DNA of 9,457 bases, taken from NCBI GenBank assembly GCA_040755275.1, contig JBFMBE010000136.1:1-9457 (forward strand), read 5' to 3'. A model generated the notes under the pieces. It was not told where the DNA came from and did not search any database. It was given only the letters and a program-made list of their open reading frames with translations. The stretch comes from Desulfatirhabdium sp040755275. GTDB taxonomy: Bacteria; Desulfobacterota; Desulfobacteria; Desulfobacterales; Desulfatirhabdiaceae. This document shows, one piece after another, positions 1-5,108 of the stretch. Position 1 is the stretch's first letter, and each line of letters opens with the position of its first letter. The position numbers and the translations under genes are program-made.

Positions 1-18
1 TGCATCCCTCGTCGTTGC

Positions 19-38
19 GGCGTACGTTTAAGTACGCC
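19..38. repeat. short GC-rich hairpin (GGCGTAC/GTACGCC)
   Basis: Two perfect 7-base arms, GGCGTAC at 19-25 and GTACGCC at 32-38, enclose a 6-base loop. It lies in the non-coding stretch at the window start, and no gene in the window adjoins it. It may be part of another intergenic repeat, or the downstream end of a transcript that begins outside the window. No U-run follows directly, so I do not call it a terminator. Confidence 0.45.
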
Positions 39-121
39 ACACTCCTCGGGATTTGCACTCCTTGCCTGCGGCCTTTTTTCGAAGCCGTCCATATGATGGA
101 CTTTTTGCGAGCGCATCAATG

Positions 122-432
122 TTGATGCCCCCGCAAAAAGTCAGGCACTCTCATTTGACCCGCAGGAAGACGGGTGAATTTTGCTCAGCAGCGGAAAAAC
201 TCAGCAGCCCGAGCTCGTAAGATCGGGCGGATGGCCAAACTTGGGATATAGGATTGCTGAGTTGCAACATGATGTTTTTCAAACGAATATCGATAATGCA
301 TCTCCGCCCGATCCAACGATCTCCGGCTGCTTCAAACAGTTTCCGCTGCTTCGCAAAACACCACCCGCCCTCCTGCTGGAGGCCCGGCTTTGAAGGAAAA
401 GCGGTGGTTGGCGACTTTTTGCGGGGCCATCA
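122..432 (+). repeat. copy A of a ~311-bp MITE-like repeat with terminal inverted repeats
   Basis: The element is bounded by inverted ends: 122-142 (TTGATG, one variable base, then CCCCGCAAAAAGTC) and its reverse complement at 412-432. By eye 20 of 21 positions match. It contains an internal inverted pair, GATCGGGCGGA (221-231) and TCCGCCCGATC (303-313), and a hairpin near 158-175 (ACCCGC/CGGGT type). Long stretches are nearly identical to 9022-9275, notably about 303-358 against 9182-9238. Related copies lie at 1933-2245, about 2490-2659, 7141-7285 and after 9322. Immediately upstream, 99-119 looks like the right end of another element abutting this one, so 99-142 forms a long hairpin. There is no transposase, so any mobility would need help in trans. 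The short ORFs inside are not conserved between copies and are not called as genes. Confidence 0.8.
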
Positions 433-475
433 ATGTTCAAGAAGTCCAAAAAACGAAAGCGGTTTCCGATGGCAC
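433..475 (-). terminator. possible weak terminator of the regulator gene
   Basis: On the minus strand, just past the regulator's TAG stop, there is a weak GAAA/TTTC stem followed by a run of six U (complement of the A-run near 449-454). The stem is short and AT-rich, so this is only a candidate. The inverted end of repeat copy A lies immediately beyond and could contribute structure. Confidence 0.25.
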
Positions 476-1855
476 CTATGGATCCTGACGGGTTGGATCG
501 GCAAGCCCATAGCGATGGATCCAGTTCCATACGGTGATTCTGGAAACACCGAGGAGTTTGGCTGCAGCCGTTCGGTTACCGCGGGTTTGCCGAAGGGCAG
601 AGATCAGTCGCTGCTTCTTGTCTTCGTCCGGATCGAGATTGAGCGGCGGTGGCGGGGAGCTGGCGGGCGGTTCCCGAATTTCCGCTGGCAGGTGGCTGGC
701 CTCGATGACGGATTGCCGGCAGGTGACACAGGCGAATTCCAGAGCGCTCTTGAACTCTCGAACGTTTCCGGGCCAGCAGTGGCGTAAGAGAACCTGCATG
801 GCCTCCGGAGAAATGCCGTCGATCATCTTTTCGAGCTTGAGGCAGATTCGCTTGAGAAAGTGTTCGGTCAGCAGGGGGATGTCATCGGTTCGCATTCTCA
901 GGGGTGGCAGATGGATGGGAAGAACATGAATGCGATAGTAGAAATCGGCCCGGAAGGCGCCTGTCTCCATCAGGTGCCGGAGATCGCGGTTGGTGGCCGT
1001 AATGATCCGGACATCCACCGGGATGGGGGTGTTGTCGCCGACCCGTTCGATCACCTGTTCCTCAAGAACCCGCAGGAGCTTGATCTGAATCGAAAGCGGC
1101 AAATCCCCGATTTCATCGAGAAAGATGCTTCCACCCGAGGCAGCCTCGAAGCGTCCGGCCCGGTTCTGATAGGCTCCAGTAAAGGCCCCTTTGACATGAC
1201 CGAAGAGCTCGCTTTCGAGTAGCGATTCGTTCAATGCTGCACAATTGACCTTGATGTATGGTTTGTCTTTGCGCTTCGAATGGTTGTGAACGGCCTGAGC
1301 CACCAGCTCCTTTCCCGTGCCGCTTTCTCCGAGGATCAGAACCGGGGCATCGGTTGCAGCCACGTTGCGGATCATTTCGAAGACCTGAATCATGGCGGCG
1401 GAAGAGCCGATGATCCCCGAAAATCCGCTCTCCGAATGGAGTTCTTTTCGTGCCTGTTGGAGCAGGTTCTCCTTGATGATCAATTCAGAAATGTCGGTCA
1501 TGGTTTCGACGGCCCCGATGAGCCGTCCATCTGCGTCTTTCAGGATGGATGCGTTCTTGATGATGGGCACTATCCGGCCGTCTTTTCGGATGAGCTGGCT
1601 TTGCTGTTTCTTGAGGAAGCCTGTTTTGAAGAGCTTGCACCAATGTTGGCCGTTGCGTTCGCGAACCATTTCACAGGCGTCGCAATTGAGTGCGGAACAG
1701 GGACGGCCGATCAATTCGCTGCGGTCGTATCCGGAAATGACTTCGAGTCCGTGGTTGACCGAAAGAATGACTCCTGTCCGATCTACGATCATGACGCCGT
1801 CCTGGATCGTTTCGACAACGGTTTTCCAGTAACGGTTGAGTTCCTGTTCCTGCAT
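476..1855 (-). CDS. PAS domain sigma-54-dependent transcriptional activator (PAS-AAA+-Fis HTH)
   Basis: This 459-residue enhancer-binding protein would activate sigma-54 RNA polymerase. An N-terminal PAS sensor spans about residues 5-125. A sigma-54 AAA+ domain spans about 148-375, with Walker A GESGTGKE (176-183), the sigma-54-contacting loop GAFTGA (223-228), Walker B-type SIFLDEIG (243-250) and Arg302/Arg308 in the FRADFYYRI segment as arginine-finger candidates. After a proline-rich linker (about 397-404), a Fis-type helix-turn-helix occupies about 424-449. There is no receiver domain, so control should be by the PAS ligand, not phosphorylation. The PAS domain holds a C-x4-C-x2-C-x11-C set (Cys53, 58, 61, 73), a plausible metal, Fe-S or thiol-redox sensor (inference). 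The start at 1855 is supported by an AAGGA Shine-Dalgarno about 9 bases upstream. It is divergent from the Hdr/TusA cluster, which has a sigma-54-type promoter, so it is the probable activator of that cluster. Confidence 0.95.
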   Translation of the reverse strand: MQEQELNRYWKTVVETIQDGVMIVDRTGVILSVNHGLEVISGYDRSELIGRPCSALNCDACEMVRERNGQHWCKLFKTGFLKKQQSQLIRKDGRIVPIIKNASILKDADGRLIGAVETMTDISELIIKENLLQQARKELHSESGFSGIIGSSAAMIQVFEMIRNVAATDAPVLILGESGTGKELVAQAVHNHSKRKDKPYIKVNCAALNESLLESELFGHVKGAFTGAYQNRAGRFEAASGGSIFLDEIGDLPLSIQIKLLRVLEEQVIERVGDNTPIPVDVRIITATNRDLRHLMETGAFRADFYYRIHVLPIHLPPLRMRTDDIPLLTEHFLKRICLKLEKMIDGISPEAMQVLLRHCWPGNVREFKSALEFACVTCRQSVIEASHLPAEIREPPASSPPPPLNLDPDEDKKQRLISALRQTRGNRTAAAKLLGVSRITVWNWIHRYGLADPTRQDP

Positions 1856-1900
1856 GTTCGGCCGTCCTTCAACAGGTGGGGGGAAGTGATTCTCTGCACT

Positions 1901-1929
1901 GCTATAATCGATTTTTCAATATTGATCAA
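1901..1929 (-). promoter_or_regulatory. candidate sigma-70-type promoter of the regulator gene
   Basis: Read on the minus strand there is TTGATC (1929-1924), a 17-base spacer and TATAGC (1906-1901). Each hexamer matches the -35 (TTGACA) or -10 (TATAAT) consensus at four positions. Transcription would begin near 1893, leaving a leader of about 40 bases before the start codon at 1855. No -24/-12 pattern (GG-N10-GC with flanking consensus) was seen in this orientation, so the regulator is probably not itself sigma-54 dependent. Confidence 0.45.
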
Positions 1930-1932
1930 TCC

Positions 1933-2245
1933 TGATGGCCCCGCAAAAAGTCGCCGCTACCCCGATTTTGTCGATTGCCGGGCCTGAGCATGGCAGGGCA
2001 TATGCCTTTTGATGCTGCAGCGGATACTTGTTTGAAGCCGCCGGAGATCGTTGGGCCGGGCGGCGTTCAACAACAAACAATTGTTTGAAAATCAAACCGT
2101 TGTAGCTTACTGGCATGTATCGAATGACTGACCCAATGCCCGGCCCTTACGAGCTCGGGCGGCTGAGTTTATCCGCTGCAGCGAAAAAGGCGTATGTCCT
2201 GCCATGCGACGATGACGAGACTTTCCGACTTTTTGCAAGCCATCG
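1933..2245 (-). repeat. copy B of the MITE-like repeat, diverged
   Basis: Reverse-complement relative of copy A. Its ends are TGATGGCCCCGCAAAAAGTC (1933-1952) and GACTTTTTGC...CATCG (2227-2245), matching the terminal inverted repeats of copy A. The inside shares the CTTGTTTGAAGCCGCCGGAG-type block (about 2029-2048) and the GAGCTCGGGCGGCTGAG block (about 2151-2167), with much substitution elsewhere. It fills most of the regulator-proximal half of the divergent intergenic region. I see no convincing gene in it. A further terminus-like piece (CTTTTTATAGGGTCATCAA) follows directly at 2246-2264. Confidence 0.7.
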
Positions 2246-2262
2246 CTTTTTATAGGGTCATC

Positions 2263-2321
2263 AAAACTGTTCAGTTGATGTTTAAATGACGTACGGTCTC
2301 TTAACGATATTGAACAGTTTT
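2263..2321. promoter_or_regulatory. candidate activator binding sites (inverted half-sites)
   Basis: AAAACTGTTCA at 2263-2273 and its exact reverse complement TGAACAGTTTT at 2311-2321 lie with centres 48 bases apart. That places them about 120-175 bp upstream of the sigma-54-type promoter at 2438, the usual range for enhancer-binding-protein sites. The first half-site also sits inside a smaller inverted pair, CATCAA (2259-2264) and TTGATG (2275-2280), which resembles the ends of the local repeat family, so part of this symmetry could come from the repeats. The second half-site lies outside recognisable repeat sequence. Binding by the divergent regulator is an inference. Confidence 0.4.
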
Positions 2322-2437
2322 TGTACGCTGGGCCGCGATACGACGGGTAGGTCATGAAAGGAGGAAGGATGCCGTTGGCAAAGGCCTCAGGCGCACGGAT
2401 TCCATGGATTGTCTCCCATTCGCAGCTGTTTTCAAAG

Positions 2438-2454
2438 TTGGCATTGCGGTTGCA
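2438..2454 (+). promoter_or_regulatory. sigma-54 (-24/-12) promoter of the TusA/Hdr cluster
   Basis: TTGGCATTGCGGTTGCA matches the sigma-54 consensus YTGGCACGRNNNTTGCW except for TT in place of CG at positions 7-8. The essential GG (2440-2441) and GC (2452-2453) doublets are separated by exactly 10 bases. Transcription should begin near 2465, giving a leader of about 230 bases before the start codon at 2695. A sigma-54 activator is encoded divergently, which fits. It is the best -24/-12 match I found in the window. Confidence 0.75.
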
Positions 2455-2489
2455 AAGTCCTACCAACGAAAGGAATCGTGGGGCTCCAT

Positions 2490-2659
2490 CCACTTCGATT
2501 GAAAGACGGTATCTTGCATTCCAGCAAGCCATGGTTTCGATCTTGGTTATCCGCTCGATCCTACAAGATCGGGCCGCTCTCTATTTTCCGATGCTGAGCA
2601 GCATTCACCTGCACTCATGCGGGTCAACAAAGGTGCCTGACTTTTCGTGAGTTCATCAA
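2490..2659 (-). repeat. copy D of the repeat, partial, in the predicted operon leader
   Basis: This is a reverse-strand relative of copies A and F. It runs from about 2490 through the CCGCTCGATCCTACAAGATC block (2550-2569) and the ATGCTGAGCAGCATTCACCTG-like region (about 2591-2611) to a terminus-like GACTTTTCGTGAGTTCATCAA-type end at 2639-2659. It is incomplete, lacking the other terminus. It lies between the predicted sigma-54 start site and the first gene, so it would be transcribed as most of the 5' untranslated leader. The GTG at 2647 that would lengthen the first gene lies inside this repeat end, which argues against that start. Confidence 0.6.
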
Positions 2660-2694
2660 TACAGGATCGAAATCGGATTGTGAGGAAGGAACCG

Positions 2695-3207
2695 ATGCCC
2701 AGCCGTTCCCATCATGTGGTGGATTTTAAGAAAGAAATCACGCCGCTGGCGCTGTTGCGCATTTCCGGTCTGATCCGGAACATGGAAATCGGGCAAACCA
2801 TTGAAATCCGAACCTATGACGAGGATGACCGGGAAAACCTATACCTGGTGCTGCATTCATTCCAGAAGAGTATTCCGTTCGACATTCAGGAGGTCACCAA
2901 GAGTTCCTGCAACATCATCTTCATCACCATGTCCATCCAACAGGAGGTGTATATGACGATCGACCAATTGTCCGCTCTTGCCGTATCGCACACCGTGGAC
3001 GCCCGAGGCAGTGCCTGTCCGGGCCCGCTTCTCGAGGCCAAGAAAGGCATCGGAAAAGTCAAGGTTGGGGAAGTGCTTGAAATCTACTCGAGCGATCCGG
3101 GAACCAAGACCGACATTCCTGCCTGGGCGAAGAAAACCGGGCACGAATTCCTGGGCGTTCTGCCGTCCGACGGCTATGACAAACTCTTCGTACGGCGGAA
3201 GAAATAA
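2695..3207 (+). CDS. two-domain TusA-like sulfur-carrier protein
   Basis: This 170-residue protein looks like two TusA-fold units in tandem. The C-terminal unit (about residues 97-170) has the family signature DARGSACPGP with the sulfur-accepting Cys108, and ends like TusA (DYDKLF-type strand, RRKK tail). TusA proteins carry persulfide sulfur on this cysteine to partner enzymes. The N-terminal unit (about 7-80) keeps the same layout (VDF...TPLALLR...GQTIEIR...IPFDIQEV) but has Thr16 where the cysteine should be, so it cannot carry sulfur there. It may be a docking or regulatory domain. Family members are usually about 75-85 residues, so this is double length. The ATG at 2695 is preferred: GAGGAAGGA (2682-2690) sits 4 bases upstream, while the alternative GTG at 2647 lies in repeat sequence. 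A strong internal ribosome site precedes Met87. It is first in the cluster, which suggests it delivers or accepts sulfur for the Hdr-like complex (inference). Confidence 0.88.
   Translation: MPSRSHHVVDFKKEITPLALLRISGLIRNMEIGQTIEIRTYDEDDRENLYLVLHSFQKSIPFDIQEVTKSSCNIIFITMSIQQEVYMTIDQLSALAVSHTVDARGSACPGPLLEAKKGIGKVKVGEVLEIYSSDPGTKTDIPAWAKKTGHEFLGVLPSDGYDKLFVRRKK
2942..2955 (+). promoter_or_regulatory. internal in-frame ribosome binding site and ATG
   Basis: AGGAGG (2942-2947) is followed after 5 bases by an in-frame ATG at 2953, codon 87 of the two-domain protein and exactly between the two TusA-like units. Initiation here would produce a free 84-residue TusA of normal length (to 3207) in addition to the fusion. 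It is as good a Shine-Dalgarno as any in the cluster. It may also be a relic of two adjacent genes that became fused. Confidence 0.6.
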
Positions 3208-3288
3208 ACGTCGATGACTTCGAAATCCATCCAACCAGAACTGACCGCAACCGTGATGGCGCCTCCAGCGCGCTGAAGGAACAAACCC

Positions 3289-3714
3289 ATGGCGACATCC
3301 CAATCTTCGTACACCGGCAGGATTCTCATCCTGGCCACCGAAGCCTGTGCATACCCGGGTGCCGATTCGGTCGGTCAGGCTCATGCAGGATATCCCGCCA
3401 ACACCTATGTGCTGCGGGTCCGATCTCCCGTCATGTTTCCGGAACGTTTTTACATGGATTGCTTCCGAAAAGGTATCGACGGGATCATCGTGATGTCCTG
3501 CGGGGAAGAATGTCCGTATCCAGGGGCTTACAAGGCGCTCGCAGAGCGTATCGACCGGGTGTATCGACAGATGAAGGCCGAGGGGATCGATCTGCAGCGG
3601 CTTCGGCTCACTGCCATCTGTACGGTATGCAACCGGGCGTTTCTCAAGGAAGTCAACGACATGAACCAGTGGATCACTGAAAATGGGCCGGTTCGGCTTC
3701 AAGAAGCGGCATGA
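3289..3714 (+). CDS. MvhD/FrhD-like hydrogenase iron-sulfur (delta) subunit family protein
   Basis: A 141-residue soluble protein of the MvhD family, whose members carry a [2Fe-2S] cluster and pass electrons between a donor enzyme and HdrA. Family features visible are ILATEACAYPGAD (14-26), GYPANTYVLRVRSP (34-47), FRKGIDGIIVMSCGEECPY (59-77) and the ERIDR...GIDLQRLRL stretch (86-107). Cysteines are at 20, 58, 71, 75, 111 and 114. The usual N-terminal CC-x-W-C arrangement is reduced to the single Cys20, and a CTVC pair (111-114) appears near the C-terminus where the family usually has none that I recall. Cluster ligation may therefore differ. The start is supported by AAGGA at 3276-3280. It lies 81 bp after the TusA-like gene and 78 bp before the short HdrA-like gene. 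In other systems MvhD is fused to or adjacent to HdrA, so a direct complex is likely. Confidence 0.88.
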   Translation: MATSQSSYTGRILILATEACAYPGADSVGQAHAGYPANTYVLRVRSPVMFPERFYMDCFRKGIDGIIVMSCGEECPYPGAYKALAERIDRVYRQMKAEGIDLQRLRLTAICTVCNRAFLKEVNDMNQWITENGPVRLQEAA

Positions 3715-3729
3715 TCTGGCCCGTAGCTG

Positions 3730-3767
3730 ACGGCCCGGTTCATGCCACCCCTCGTGAACCGGGCCGT
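3730..3767 (+). other. strong intergenic stem-loop in the cluster
   Basis: Perfect 13-base arms ACGGCCCGGTTCA (3730-3742) and TGAACCGGGCCGT (3755-3767) enclose a 12-base loop between the MvhD-like and HdrA-like genes. No clean U-run follows (sequence continues ACGGCAATTCTTT), so it is more likely an mRNA-stability, processing or partial-attenuation element than a full terminator. An upstream in-frame ATG at 3742 falls in this stem, supporting 3793 as the true start of the next gene. Confidence 0.65.
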
Positions 3768-3792
3768 ACGGCAATTCTTTAGAGGAAATCCC

Positions 3793-5088
3793 ATGAATGC
3801 GACAAACAATCGGGTTTTCGATACGCTGGTTGTCGGCGGCGGTATTGCCGGTCTTCAAACGGCCCTCGATCTGGCGGACCAGGGATATCGTGTGGCCGTT
3901 TTGGAAAAGGGCGCTTCCATCGGCGGAAAAATGATTCGACTGTCCAAGGTGTTTCCGACCTTGGATTGCGCCAGCTGCATCACCACCCCCAAAATGGCGG
4001 CTGCCGCTCATCATCCGAACATCACGTTGTTCACATATTGTGACCTGAACAGCGTTACGAAAATCGACACCCGCTTCAAGGCCCGGATTACCCAGCGGCC
4101 TCGATATGTGGATCTGTCCAAATGCATCGGCTGTCGTCAGTGTGAATACGCATGTCCCGTCTTGGTGCCGGACGCCGAACAGGGTGGGTTTTCTGCACGA
4201 AAGGCCATTTGCATTCCTTTTTCGAACGCCATTCCCCAGAAAGCCGTTCTCGATCCGGAACATTGCATGCTCTGTGGCAAGTGCGAAAAGGTATGCCCGA
4301 CGCAGGCCGTCGATTACCTGCAGCAGCCGTTCGAATTCGTTCTGACGGCATCGGCCGTGGTGTTGAGCACCGGCTACGAGATGACCGATTATCGGGACAA
4401 ACCGCAGTACGGCATGGGAAAGGTTCCCAACGTCATCGATGCCTTGCAGATGGAACGGTTGCTTGCCCCCCACGGCCCGTACAATCGGGTGCTTCGCCCT
4501 TCGGACGGGAAGGAACCCGATAGCATCGCTTTCGTTCAATGTGCCGGTTCCCGAGATCACAGCATGGGGGTGGCCTATTGCTCCCGTTTCTGCTGCATGT
4601 ATGCCGTCAAGCAGGCCATGCTGCTATCGGGTGCGCTGCCCCTAGCCGACATTCGCATCTATTTTATGGACATTCGCGCCTTCGGAAAGAATTACGAGCA
4701 GTTTTACCAAAACGCCAAGGCCATGGGCATCGAATTCGTGAAGGCCAAGGTGGCGCGGCTCGATGCAGTCGAAGAAGGGCGGGTTCGAGTGCGCTACGAG
4801 GACCCGATCGAAGGCGGGGTCATGGAAGCGGAACACGATCTTGTCGTGTTGTCGATGGGGGTCGTACCTGGTTGGCACCCGCAGGGCATCGTTCCGGTAT
4901 CCTGCCATGTGGACCGGTTCATCCGGCAAATCCAACCCAAGGTTCAGCCGACCTGGACGGATTTACCGGGTGTTTTTGTCGCGGGTGCGGCCGCCGGACC
5001 AAAGGACATCGTGGACAGCATTGCAGAAGCCGGTAGTGCGGCCATGCAAGCGGCAAATTACCTAAAGACTGCCACCCCGGCAGCCTGA
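3793..5088 (+). CDS. short HdrA-like FAD/iron-sulfur protein (lacks N-terminal Hdr domain)
   Basis: This 431-residue flavoprotein belongs to the HdrA/QmoA group, which splits or relays electrons through FAD and [4Fe-4S] clusters. An FAD-binding GGGIAG motif is at 15-20, followed by EKGASIGGKM (38-47). Next come the HdrA-type FPTLDCASCITTPKM segment (54-68, Cys59/Cys62) and an inserted two-cluster ferredoxin with CIGCRQCEYAC (111-121) and CMLCGKCEKVC (158-168). The rest of the FAD domain has CAGSRD (250-255), YCSRFCC (262-268), MDIRAFGK (292-299) and GVFVAGAAAGP (393-403). It lacks the N-terminal CxCG domain and the C-terminal ferredoxin of full-length HdrA, and in size resembles QmoA. Unlike QmoA as I recall it, it retains the inserted ferredoxin. 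The ATG at 3793 has AGAGGAA 5 bases upstream. It ends 20 bp before the long HdrA-like gene and is probably its heterodimer partner (inference). Confidence 0.93.
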   Translation: MNATNNRVFDTLVVGGGIAGLQTALDLADQGYRVAVLEKGASIGGKMIRLSKVFPTLDCASCITTPKMAAAAHHPNITLFTYCDLNSVTKIDTRFKARITQRPRYVDLSKCIGCRQCEYACPVLVPDAEQGGFSARKAICIPFSNAIPQKAVLDPEHCMLCGKCEKVCPTQAVDYLQQPFEFVLTASAVVLSTGYEMTDYRDKPQYGMGKVPNVIDALQMERLLAPHGPYNRVLRPSDGKEPDSIAFVQCAGSRDHSMGVAYCSRFCCMYAVKQAMLLSGALPLADIRIYFMDIRAFGKNYEQFYQNAKAMGIEFVKAKVARLDAVEEGRVRVRYEDPIEGGVMEAEHDLVVLSMGVVPGWHPQGIVPVSCHVDRFIRQIQPKVQPTWTDLPGVFVAGAAAGPKDIVDSIAEAGSAAMQAANYLKTATPAA

Positions 5089-5108
5089 ATCAACAATCGG
5101 AGCCAGTG

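Noticed and set aside
99..142. Possible intrinsic terminator at the left edge of copy A
   Set aside because: The hairpin is strong, but the T-run is inside the stem and no coding region in the window ends before it. It is better explained as two abutting repeat ends.
181..393. 70-residue ORF in copy A and a similar one at 9060-9272
   Set aside because: They look alike because the repeat copies are alike. Differences between the copies include changes of sequence in the central part that do not preserve protein character, so this is repeat DNA and not a gene family.
2107..2532. Minus-strand 141-residue ORF in the divergent intergenic region
   Set aside because: It crosses parts of two repeat copies and the promoter, has no recognisable domain and no clear reason to be expressed.
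2369..2650. Plus-strand ORF preceded by an excellent AAAGGAGG Shine-Dalgarno
   Set aside because: It spans the sigma-54 promoter and runs through repeat copy D, and the translated sequence resembles no family I know. Most likely chance, though a leader peptide cannot be fully excluded.
2647..2694. GTG start giving a 186-residue TusA-like protein
   Set aside because: The added 16 residues fall in the repeat end, and a good Shine-Dalgarno directly precedes the ATG at 2695.
3254..3271. GG-N10-GC pattern (TGGCGCCTCCAGCGCGC) before the MvhD-like gene
   Set aside because: It has the sigma-54 spacing but lacks the TTGC -12 element and lies in a GC-rich self-complementary stretch inside the cluster.
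3742..3792. Upstream ATG giving a 448-residue short HdrA
   Set aside because: The added codons cover a perfect stem-loop, and the ATG at 3793 has its own ribosome site right before the FAD domain.
2857..4560. 567-residue open frame on the minus strand opposite the TusA, MvhD and HdrA-like genes
   Set aside because: It is antisense to three genes with clear family motifs. The long open frame reflects the codon bias of the genes on the other strand.
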